This document shows, piece by piece, positions 1 through 7,906 of a stretch of 64,000 bases of DNA (position 1 is the stretch's first letter; the number at the start of each line of letters is the position of its first letter). The notes beneath the pieces were generated by a model, which saw nothing but the letters and a program-made list of their open reading frames with translations, was not told the DNA's origin and ran no database searches. The DNA comes from Salinimicrobium sediminis (GTDB taxonomy: Bacteria; Bacteroidota; Bacteroidia; Flavobacteriales; Flavobacteriaceae), in NCBI RefSeq assembly GCF_900215295.1, contig NZ_OCMF01000003.1:1-64000 (forward strand). Reading direction: 5' to 3'. Made by a program: the position numbers and the translations under genes.

Positions 1-29
1 ACCCTTACAGCAATGTAAGGGTCTTTTTT
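1..29 (+). terminator. Intrinsic terminator with GCAA loop
   Basis: A perfect 9-bp stem (positions 1-9 with 14-22) closes a GCAA tetraloop and is followed by TCTTTTTTT. It terminates a plus-strand transcript that lies outside the window. Confidence 0.8.
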
Positions 30-54
30 TGTTTCAATTATTGGCATTGGAGAG

Positions 55-193
55 TCCCGAGTCGCTGTCGCTCTCGGGATCAATTCCCACTTCTTGAAAG
101 CCCGCGCCCTGCAGGCTTGTCTTTAAAGGTGGTCATTGATAGCCTGTCCTGAGCGAAGTCGAAGGATCGCCGCCCTGCCTGCCGGCAGGCAGG
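55..193. repeat. Cluster of three small palindromic dispersed-type repeats
   Basis: Three different short inverted repeats lie side by side. TCCCGAG (55-61) pairs with CTCGGGA (73-79). Positions 142-168 hold TCCTGAGCGAAGTCGAAGGA, whose ends TCCT/AGGA are inverted. Positions 174-193 form a perfect 20-bp palindrome, CCTGCCTGCCGGCAGGCAGG. I recall similar motifs as common intergenic repeats in Flavobacteriia, but copy number cannot be counted from one window. No coding potential is visible between the two flanking terminators. Confidence 0.55.
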
Positions 194-203
194 CTTTCTT
201 TAG

Positions 204-234
204 AAGCCTCAACAGCAATGTTGAGGCTTTTTTT
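204..234 (+). terminator. Second intrinsic terminator with GCAA loop
   Basis: The stem AAGCCTCAACA (204-214) pairs with 219-229 around a GCAA loop, then runs into T7. Its design matches the terminator at 1-29. No gene lies between the two, so it either backs up the first or remains from a lost gene. Confidence 0.75.
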
Positions 235-236
235 AT

Positions 237-1055
237 ACGCTAAAGTTAAATGTGATTCCTGCTCTTTGCTGTCCTGTTTATCTGGTGGGAATGTTCCCAG
301 GGCAGGGAGTATGGGAAATTAGTTTTCTACTACAGCTATGTGAAAACGAAATTTCTAATTATCACTTTATGGGTTTGGTTTCAGAAAGGCTGTATGGTTA
401 ACCGGTTCCATTGTTTCGGATTTCTGGTCTATACCCATAACACTCTTTAAGTTTATTTAAGCGTTAACCCTTCATTTTAAATGCAATTGCCAATTCTTCT
501 TTCATATCATATTTCAGACTTTTACATTAGTCTAAATTGTACGCTAGGTTTAAAGAATGAACTATTAAAAAAGTCAAGGAAAAGCAGAAGTATTGCATAA
601 AAAAATATAAAACTGAACCTTCAAAATGAATGCGGTAAATTTTGGAAATCATATTTAACAGAATAGCATCAACATATTAATAGCTTCTGTGAAATAGAGA
701 TAAATTTTTGGTCCAAACTCGCCCTATTTTTATTAGAAGTTTATATGCTGAATATATTATAAAATAATCTTGTAATGACCTGTAGATTAGTTTTTTATGA
801 TTATATTTATAATCAGGAATTTTTGAATTCCTGTAGCGCCCCTAACCACCTGTCAGGTGAGTAGTTCCCCCAACTTCGGATTATCCCCTGAAATGGTTTT
901 TTCCATTTCGATGCTCTCTTTTCCACTCTTAGGGAAAAGTGTTTAACTATTATTTTCAGCTTATAATTTTTTGTTCCAGTAGCAAAGTTCCTGCTCCAAC
1001 TCTGCTTGCTTAAATGCTGCGCTATGGCATTGTATTAACCATAAAAATTGGAACT
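237..1055. other. Gene-free region and putative 5' leader of first T9SS cargo gene
   Basis: About 820 AT-rich bases carry no supportable ORF. Visible structures are a hairpin at 814-833 (8-bp stem, no T tract), an inverted repeat CACCTG-T-CAGGTG at 847-859, and a C-rich stretch at 837-890. The last 30 bases (ATTAACCA followed by ATGAAA) resemble the sequence before the two downstream paralogues. No convincing TAnnTTTG promoter with a paired -33 box was found. Confidence 0.5.
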
Positions 1056-4000
1056 ATGAAAGAATTTACGTTTCCGGGAGGTCTTGCCACCGGTGAAGCA
1101 GTAGTAAATAGGACCGGACAGAATAGAAGAAATATTTTCTCTGTTCTTACTCTTGTCCTATTTTTCATTAGTACTAGCATTTTTGCTCAACATCCCTATG
1201 GATTTTTAGACGAAAATGTTCGTAATGACGACGGTAAGTTGGATTGGGAGGATATTTGGAATGCCCAACAACCTGATGGTGTGAATATCTTGCCAGCAGG
1301 AAGTGTAACTACAGATATTTTATTTGATGCTTTTGCACCAGATACTATTTATTTCGGAGGAAATACCAAAGACCACCTTCCTATAAGTGGATGGGATTGG
1401 CAAACTTCTAATGCCAGCTCAAGTGATAAGACTAATATTCTTGAATCTGGTGCCATTCTAATTGGTGGTAAAATCTATTTCTTTGGAAATAAATTTGCTG
1501 CCGAAGGAACAACCACCATTGGATTCTGGTTCTTTCAGGATGAAGTCCAAATTGACCCTGATGGAGGTTTTATTGGAGAACATACTATAGGTGACATTCT
1601 AATTGTTGCCGATGTTGAGCAGGGAGGTGCTGTTGGATTTTTAAGGGCCTATAGATATGTTGGGGAGGGCAATGGAGAATTGCCAAACAGCAATAAGGCT
1701 TTTAATGAACTCGACACTGAAATAGGTATTTTTGGAGATCTTTACGGAGTAGTCAACACTTTGGAGCAACCCACTCCATGGCCACACCAGTCCAAAAATT
1801 ATCCTCCTAATTTATTGCCTCCAATTACCTTTTTTGAAGGCTTTATTGATATCGCTTCTTTAGGATTGGCGAATGCCTGTTTTTCATCTTTCCTTATGGA
1901 AACCAGATCTTCAAATCCCGTAAATGCAGCCCTTGAAGATTTCAATCTCGGAGGATTTAATGTTACTCCTTCCGTTAGTCTGGAAGGTCTTGTGATTTGT
2001 GAGGATGAGCTTCCGGCAAGTCTTACTGCTTCTGTAGAAGGAGGATTGGGAATCGTTGAGTACGAGTGGAGAAAAAATGGTGAGCTTCTTGGAGAGACCT
2101 CTTCCACCCTGGACATTCTCGACATCGAAGATGCAGGTTCATATTCAGTAATAGCAATAGGTGAAGGTATTGGAGGTGTAGGTAATTGTCCTTCCGAACC
2201 CGCTATAGCTAGTGTGACCATTAATCCATTAGCCATAGCCGATGCCGGGGATGACCAGGAAATTTGTATTGTTGATGGTTCGGAGACTGTTCAGTTGGCC
2301 GGTAGTATTGATGGCGGAGCCTCCAGTGCAAGTTGGTCCTCTTCTGGGGATGGTGATTTTAATGATGCTTCTGCCCTTGATGCAGTTTATACACCCGGAG
2401 AAAATGATCTAATCAATGGTACTGTAACTCTTACTCTTACTACAGATGATCCTGACGGTCCCTGTGATGCAGCTGATGATGACGTAGTTATCGAATTCTT
2501 TGAAGATCCGGTAGCCGATGCCGGTGAAGACCAGGAGATCTGTATCGTGGATGGTTCAGAGACCGTTCAGTTGGCCGGTAGTATTGACGGCGGTGCCTCC
2601 AGCGCAAGTTGGACCTCTTCTGGGGATGGTAATTTTAATGATGCCTCTGCCCTTGATGCAGTTTATACACCAGGTGAAAATGATCTAATCAACGGTACTG
2701 TGACCCTCACTCTTACTACAGATGATCCTGAAGGTCCCTGTGATGCAGCTGATGATGACGTAGTGATAGACTTCTTTGAAGATCCTACAGTCGCTGCCGG
2801 AGACGATCAATTTATTTGTATTGTTGATGGTTCAGAGACTGTTCAATTAGCCGGTAGTATCGATGGTGGTGCCTCCAGTGCAAGCTGGACCTCTTCTGGG
2901 GATGGTGATTTTAATGATGCTTCTGCCCTTAATGCTGTTTACACTCCAGGGGAAAATGACATCAGCAACGGTAGTGTAACCCTCACTCTTACTACAGATG
3001 ACCCTGAAGGTCCCTGTGATGCCGCAGAAGATGATGTGGTCATTTATTTCTTTGAAGATCCGGATGCAGGTGAAGATGGCAGTGCTCAGTTCTGTTATGG
3101 AGATGCCAATTATTCTTCTGTAGATCTTTTTGATTTATTGCAAGGCAATCCCGATGAGGGCGGTTCCTGGATGGAAACCAGCATTACCAGTAGTGGATTG
3201 ACCCTTGGAGATGGTAGTGGTTTAGATTTCACTATGGTTGAAGCCGGGGTATACATCTTTAAATATACCGTTGGTCCGGTTGGGGAAAATTCTACCTGTG
3301 AGCCCGATGACGCCACAGTGACCATAACCATAGACCCACTTCCTGATGTACCTGAATACCAAACTTCATTGGCCGACTGTCTTGGAGGTGATGGTGGTTT
3401 GGTTTTACTTAATGTGGGTGACAATATGTATTACAGTATAGATGGAGGTCCTTTTATCTTGTATGATGGAGAAATAGCCCTTGCTGTTGGCTTCTATGAC
3501 ATTAGAATTCGATATGATGAGGACGGCTGTATTTCTGAAGAATTTGAAGTCCAGATTCAAAGACCTAATGAAGATATAGTAACGCTTATTCCTGAAGTGA
3601 CCCCACCTGATTGTGAGACTTTTATGGGAGCCATTATGATCACAAATGCTGGAGTGTTGGGTGACCTAAATTATACCGTCACCAATACAGATACCAGTAC
3701 AGACTACTATTCCGGAGTCTCCTATCCAATGGGTGGTTTTACAGGACTCCCCGCAGGTAATTATTACATTAGTGCAATAAGTGATAATGGTTGTATTACC
3801 GGCAACGTCATGGTTACTTTAGATGAACCAATTTGTGATGATTTCGAAGGTTGTACTTTGGGTTACTGGAAAAATCATACCGATAGATGGTGTGATGCTT
3901 ACAGAACCTGTGATATCTATGGCGATATCTTCCCTGGTGCACCATCACAACTTGCCAATTTGACCCTGCTTGAGGCACTCAACCTCGGAGGTGGCGGAGT

Positions 4001-4502
4001 CTACAATCTGGGAAGACAATCTGTTGCTGCGCTTCTAAACGCATGCAGTGAAGAGGTCAACTACGAACTGGCCACTCCACAGGATGTGATTAATTATGTA
4101 ACAGCTCATTTTGCCAATGCAGGTGAAGCAGGCAGTTATTTAGACATGCTTAACAATGCGGGGGATTGCCCAATGGGAGGTTCAAGGGCTACCACAGCAC
4201 CTTCTGATAACTGTAGCTCAGTCCCTGATTCTTTTGATGCCGCAGCAGGTATAAGTGTATCTCCTGTACCATTCAAAGATAAACTGAACATCAGGTACGA
4301 ATTTGATTATAAGTCTGATGCTACTATCCAGATCTTTGATTTGAGAGGAAATCTGGTGAAAACTCAAAAAGAATCTAACGCATCATTTGGTAAGGTCACT
4401 GAGATCAATGCAGACTTCGTTCGCGGAGAACAGATGTATATTATTAAAGTAACTACTAATCAAGGTACATACACCAAAAATGTAGTTTCTGGAAAACAAT
4501 AA
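1056..4502 (+). CDS. Secreted multidomain T9SS cargo protein A (type A sorting domain)
   Basis: The 1148-residue protein probably starts at ATG 1056 rather than the upstream ATG at 1014, because the sequence before 1056 matches that before both paralogues. It has an unusual signal peptide: about 26 polar residues ending in basic NRR, a hydrophobic core, then cleavage near SIFA-Q. Next come an N-terminal domain of about 270 residues (motifs GFWFFQDEV and GEHTIGDILIVAD), an Ig-like segment, three 92-residue repeats starting near residue 395, a module with the motif VDLFDLL, and an SprB-like segment. A Cys-rich GYWKNH module follows at about residues 933-1050. The last ~85 residues (SPVPFKDKLNI) form a T9SS type A sorting domain. 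It should be exported across the outer membrane by T9SS. No enzymatic motif is visible; a surface or adhesive role is inferred. It is the first of three tandem paralogues, each apparently its own transcription unit. Confidence 0.85.
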   Translation: MKEFTFPGGLATGEAVVNRTGQNRRNIFSVLTLVLFFISTSIFAQHPYGFLDENVRNDDGKLDWEDIWNAQQPDGVNILPAGSVTTDILFDAFAPDTIYFGGNTKDHLPISGWDWQTSNASSSDKTNILESGAILIGGKIYFFGNKFAAEGTTTIGFWFFQDEVQIDPDGGFIGEHTIGDILIVADVEQGGAVGFLRAYRYVGEGNGELPNSNKAFNELDTEIGIFGDLYGVVNTLEQPTPWPHQSKNYPPNLLPPITFFEGFIDIASLGLANACFSSFLMETRSSNPVNAALEDFNLGGFNVTPSVSLEGLVICEDELPASLTASVEGGLGIVEYEWRKNGELLGETSSTLDILDIEDAGSYSVIAIGEGIGGVGNCPSEPAIASVTINPLAIADAGDDQEICIVDGSETVQLAGSIDGGASSASWSSSGDGDFNDASALDAVYTPGENDLINGTVTLTLTTDDPDGPCDAADDDVVIEFFEDPVADAGEDQEICIVDGSETVQLAGSIDGGASSASWTSSGDGNFNDASALDAVYTPGENDLINGTVTLTLTTDDPEGPCDAADDDVVIDFFEDPTVAAGDDQFICIVDGSETVQLAGSIDGGASSASWTSSGDGDFNDASALNAVYTPGENDISNGSVTLTLTTDDPEGPCDAAEDDVVIYFFEDPDAGEDGSAQFCYGDANYSSVDLFDLLQGNPDEGGSWMETSITSSGLTLGDGSGLDFTMVEAGVYIFKYTVGPVGENSTCEPDDATVTITIDPLPDVPEYQTSLADCLGGDGGLVLLNVGDNMYYSIDGGPFILYDGEIALAVGFYDIRIRYDEDGCISEEFEVQIQRPNEDIVTLIPEVTPPDCETFMGAIMITNAGVLGDLNYTVTNTDTSTDYYSGVSYPMGGFTGLPAGNYYISAISDNGCITGNVMVTLDEPICDDFEGCTLGYWKNHTDRWCDAYRTCDIYGDIFPGAPSQLANLTLLEALNLGGGGVYNLGRQSVAALLNACSEEVNYELATPQDVINYVTAHFANAGEAGSYLDMLNNAGDCPMGGSRATTAPSDNCSSVPDSFDAAAGISVSPVPFKDKLNIRYEFDYKSDATIQIFDLRGNLVKTQKESNASFGKVTEINADFVRGEQMYIIKVTTNQGTYTKNVVSGKQ
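2241..3068 (+). repeat. Three tandem 276-bp coding repeats in cargo gene A
   Basis: Corresponding codons at 2241, 2517 and 2793 are exactly 276 bp (92 residues) apart. Each unit begins around DAGxDQEICIVDGSETVQLA, contains SGDGDFNDASALDAVYTPGE, and ends with DDVVIxFFEDP. The copies differ by scattered, mostly third-position changes, so they are older than the repeats in gene C. Confidence 0.9.
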
Positions 4503-4523
4503 TTTTAATTTAAAACTATAGAC

Positions 4524-4557
4524 AAAGCAGCCTGAAAAGGCTGCTTTTGTTTTTTTT
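4524..4557 (+). terminator. Terminator of cargo gene A
   Basis: The stem AAAGCAGCC (4524-4532) pairs with GGCTGCTTT (4539-4547), followed by TGTTTTTTTT. Its core AGCAGCC is shared with the terminators of the two following paralogues. Confidence 0.88.
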
Positions 4558-4902
4558 AACTAAATCAGGCTTGTTTATCCCGGACCAAGTCTTTGATATA
4601 AAAATATATATTAAAATTTAACATACATACAACTCTGATTGTTAGAAATTTATGTAAATTCAGGTTGAGATTCACCACTGTTTAACAGTACTCTCCCGGT
4701 GAAGTTCAAACTCCTAGTTTTCATGGTTCCCTCCACCTGTTGTTGTTCTTCCTTTTTCTATTTCCTCCTTCAGAAAAAGATATTTCCCCCTTTTGAATTT
4801 TTTGTGAACTGCTTAATGCAGGAAGATCGCCCTGGTCTATCCTCTTGAAGTTACTCTCCTTTTTGTTCTGGTTAGTATTTATTAACCAAAACTTTATTAA
4901 TT
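4558..4902 (+). promoter_or_regulatory. Intergenic region and long 5' leader of cargo gene B
   Basis: This 345-base gap carries no gene. A nested inverted repeat (CACC-ACTGTT-T-AACAGT...GGTG, 4673-4701) is followed by a C/T-rich stretch with TTTCCCCCTTTTG near 4786-4798. GATCGCCCTGGTCTAT comes next, then ATTAACCA shortly before the ATG. The last ~115 bases recur in the same order upstream of gene C, suggesting a conserved untranslated leader. The promoter itself is uncertain. Confidence 0.45.
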
Positions 4903-7422
4903 ATGAAAAGTTTTACGATTGGATCATTCCCGCCAAAGGAAGGTGATCTGGAAAAAACAGTAAAGGTACAGACGAGTGGCTGGAGTAATTTTGTGGGAAT
5001 AGCAATTTTGCTATTTATCTTTAGTTTAAACACTAATCTCTTTGCTCAACAACCCTCCATAAGTCTGGAGCAGGTGCGTAACGGTTCTGCAGATGATCCC
5101 TTGAATGGGGTTGATCCGCCAACCGAAGTTGTGAATTGGCAGAATGGGAATCTTGGGCCTGAGAATTCCCATTACTTTGAAGGGGCCTCCGTGCCTTATC
5201 GAGCAATAATGAAAAATTTACCTGCTGGTCAACCCGCCTATGTTATAATAGAATACGATATTAAACATAGTGGAAGCCATGCTCTGGATTATTTGACCCA
5301 TTATGATAGAATTTGGCCCCATGAGTTGGCTTATGGCCATCCAGAAGAAGATATAAATCCGTTGATTGGTTATAGTGCATTGAGCGGAATCACTGCAAGT
5401 ACCGCAATAATTCCAGTTCCCACTAAAAACAAGACTTTACCCTCTATTAATGGGCAACCAGGGATTTCTCAACCGGAAACCAGTGCCCAGGCTATAATGG
5501 GTACGGGAAGAGATATGACACTTTGGAACGGGACCATTACAGGTGTGTCATATGTTGCAGCGGTACCAGGGGATTTAGATGCAGAAAAGAGTGCGCAACA
5601 AGTGAGAGTAGATTTCATAACTGGTCCTGCAGGTGGTACTGCTATATTGGCTTGGGGTGGCCATATTGCTAATAGAAATGATTGGGATTACGGGGACGGA
5701 ATGATTTATTCTGCCGGTGATATTTCCGGATCTCCCTATCATATGAGGCTCAAGGCTTGGGCTTTTGGTAATATTGGGAATGAAGACAGGTCATTAAAGG
5801 CAGAAGCTGTTATTGCCGCACCGGAATGCTCTCTTGAAGATACCAGAGTGTGCGAAGGAGAGACAAATATTGCATATACCGTTGATGAAGTAGATCCACA
5901 GTACCTGCCTGAATATCACTGGAGCATCGAAAGCACCTCTGGCGGTAGTTCAGATGCTGAATTTGATCCACAGCCAGGTTTAGGTGATTTAACAGTATAT
6001 GTTGATGCAGGTAGTAATGATTTTGTGGTTAAATTAAATATTATTACCCCTTTTGGGAATGTTGAGTGTGAGTCAACTACTTATGTGGATAATAAAGTTA
6101 CTGCTGGTACTGGTAAGAATGATGAATATTGTGAGAGCAATAGTGCTTTGTCCACAGTAGATTTATTTGCTTTGTTAGATGGTGAAGATGCAGGAGGTAA
6201 ATGGACTGATTCTAATAATACAGAGGTTACCAGTCCGATAGATCTTAGTTCTAAGTCACCTGGCACCTATACTTATACTTATACTGTGACACCGACTTCA
6301 CCTTCAGAATGTCCACCCGATAGTGAAAGCGTATCGATTCGGATAGATGGAACTGTTACAGCCGGTACAGGAAGTTCAGTAACATATTGTGAAGGTGATT
6401 CAGCACTATCAGGCTATGATTTATATTCGTTGCTTTCCGACGAAGGTCCTAATGGACAGTGGACAGATTCCAGTAATAACCCTGTTACCAGTCCGGTTGA
6501 TTTGAGTTCAGCTTCTCCAGGTACCTATACTTACACTTATACTGTCACCCCGACTTCTCCTTCGGAATGTCTCCCAGACAATGAAAGTGTGAGTATAATT
6601 ATTGAAGCATGCTGCTCTGATGAAACTGCTTACGCATATGGCACCCGTCAAAACTCAGGTCCTTTCTGTAACCAACCAGGAGGAGGAAATAACTGGGGAT
6701 GGTCTATTGGTCTATTAAGCAAAGATACAGCCTATACTTTCGATATGTACGCAGGCGCTTCTAAATGTAATCCAAGTAGGGGAGTTGATGTTGGAGATGT
6801 TTCTATTAGTTATGAGCCGGGATTCTTTGTTGTGACTTTCCTAATTGAGGACAATATATCAGGAGAACATAATAAACTTCTTAATGCACAAGTATACATT
6901 GGTTGTCAGCAATTTCCTTCTTACTATGGTAGTCCTGGGCAGTACCCATTTAGGAATGTGCAGATTTCTTCGGATGAAACTTCAGGAATCATAAGAATTC
7001 CTTTAGGAGATATAACTTTCTGCAGTAATAACACATTCTATTTTATAGCTCACGCCGATGTTGATGTTTGTGAAGGAACGAGAGATCCTGCGCCAAGTAC
7101 AGCAACTCTACAATCCACCCAATCCATCCAGGCAGAAAGCCTGAGTATAGAAACTGTGGAGAATGATGTGAGTGTGTCACCGGTACCATTTGATGAAGAG
7201 ATCAATGTAAGTTATGATCTGAATTATACTTCAGATGTGACTATCGAGATCTTTGACTTCGGCGGCAACCTGTTGAGAACAGTGAAAGATAGCAATGTAT
7301 CAAAAGGATCTTCTACCAGTATAGGAGTTGACTTCTCTATAGGAGCTAATCAAATGTACCTGTTGAGAGTTACTACAGATAGAGAGACTTTTGTTAAACA
7401 AATTGTTTCTTCTAAAAAGTAA
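4903..7422 (+). CDS. Secreted multidomain T9SS cargo protein B (type A sorting domain)
   Basis: This 839-residue paralogue has a ~30-residue polar n-region before the hydrophobic signal core (VGIAILLFIF, predicted cut near LFA-QQ). An N-terminal domain to about residue 300 has motifs VPYRAIMKNLPAG and HALDYLTHYDRIW, and the segment ends with GNEDRSLKAEAVI. Two 86-residue repeats follow (about 400-570), with motifs VDLFALLDGE and GTYTYTYTVTPTSPSEC. A Cys-containing domain at about 570-735 starts ETAYAYGTRQ, and the T9SS type A tail begins at VSPVPFDEEINVSYD. It lacks the GYWKNH module found in paralogues A and C. Exposure at or release from the cell surface via T9SS is inferred; no catalytic motif is recognised. 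Confidence 0.85.
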   Translation: MKSFTIGSFPPKEGDLEKTVKVQTSGWSNFVGIAILLFIFSLNTNLFAQQPSISLEQVRNGSADDPLNGVDPPTEVVNWQNGNLGPENSHYFEGASVPYRAIMKNLPAGQPAYVIIEYDIKHSGSHALDYLTHYDRIWPHELAYGHPEEDINPLIGYSALSGITASTAIIPVPTKNKTLPSINGQPGISQPETSAQAIMGTGRDMTLWNGTITGVSYVAAVPGDLDAEKSAQQVRVDFITGPAGGTAILAWGGHIANRNDWDYGDGMIYSAGDISGSPYHMRLKAWAFGNIGNEDRSLKAEAVIAAPECSLEDTRVCEGETNIAYTVDEVDPQYLPEYHWSIESTSGGSSDAEFDPQPGLGDLTVYVDAGSNDFVVKLNIITPFGNVECESTTYVDNKVTAGTGKNDEYCESNSALSTVDLFALLDGEDAGGKWTDSNNTEVTSPIDLSSKSPGTYTYTYTVTPTSPSECPPDSESVSIRIDGTVTAGTGSSVTYCEGDSALSGYDLYSLLSDEGPNGQWTDSSNNPVTSPVDLSSASPGTYTYTYTVTPTSPSECLPDNESVSIIIEACCSDETAYAYGTRQNSGPFCNQPGGGNNWGWSIGLLSKDTAYTFDMYAGASKCNPSRGVDVGDVSISYEPGFFVVTFLIEDNISGEHNKLLNAQVYIGCQQFPSYYGSPGQYPFRNVQISSDETSGIIRIPLGDITFCSNNTFYFIAHADVDVCEGTRDPAPSTATLQSTQSIQAESLSIETVENDVSVSPVPFDEEINVSYDLNYTSDVTIEIFDFGGNLLRTVKDSNVSKGSSTSIGVDFSIGANQMYLLRVTTDRETFVKQIVSSKK
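6100..6615 (+). repeat. Two tandem 258-bp coding repeats in cargo gene B
   Basis: Equivalent codons at 6100 and 6358 are 258 bp (86 residues) apart. Both units read TAGTG, then a Cys, a DLxxLL motif, xxxWTDSxN and GTYTYTYTVTPTSPSEC. Confidence 0.85.
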
Positions 7423-7450
7423 AATTTAAAAAATATAATCTTAAAAGTAA

Positions 7451-7478
7451 AAGCAGCCGGAAACGGCTGCTTTTTTTA
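7451..7478 (+). terminator. Terminator of cargo gene B
   Basis: The stem AAGCAGCCG (7451-7459) closes a GAAA tetraloop, with its complement at 7464-7472 and a seven-T tract (7471-7477). The stem is the same as in gene C's terminator. Confidence 0.9.
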
Positions 7479-7906
7479 TTGATTTATTTTCAAAATAAGC
7501 CGATACTTAATGTTTAAGTGGTTTGGAATTGAATTAAGACGAGATTAAATGTTTAACAAAATATTCTGAAAATCAACCTCTTGTGATAAAAATTTTGTTT
7601 TACATTTAGTGAAGGGATAATCGGACAAAAATTATTTTATCAAATTGTCTCCCCTGCTTGATCCTTCCCCCGGGTCATTACGTGAAACGGACGGCTCCTC
7701 CACCCACCGTAATTTTTATAAACTGAATTATTCAGGAAAACTCCCCCATGATCTGTTCCCCGCAGGTCACTATTCTTCTATTTCCCCAGGAAGAAAATTC
7801 CCCCTTTTTTGTTGCTATCAGATGTATTTATCTGACCGGATCGCCCTTGATCTATTTGCTTAATTGACTTGGTTCTTGGCTTTTATTAACCAAAAACTAA
7901 TTAATT
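7479..7906 (+). promoter_or_regulatory. Intergenic region and long 5' leader of cargo gene C
   Basis: This 428-base region holds no supportable gene; the short ORFs in it lie on leader sequence resembling gene B's. A candidate promoter is TTG (7581-7583), 17 bases, then TACATTTA (7601-7608). That would give a leader of about 290 nt. The leader contains C-runs, AATTCCCCC near 7798, GATCGCCCTTGATCTAT near 7840 and ATTAACCA...ATTAATTATG at the start, in the same order as before gene B. Confidence 0.5.

Noticed and set aside
1014-1055. Upstream ATG at 1014 as start of cargo gene A
   Set aside because: The conserved pre-start sequence and signal peptide of the paralogues align with ATG 1056, and 14 extra residues would further lengthen an already long n-region.
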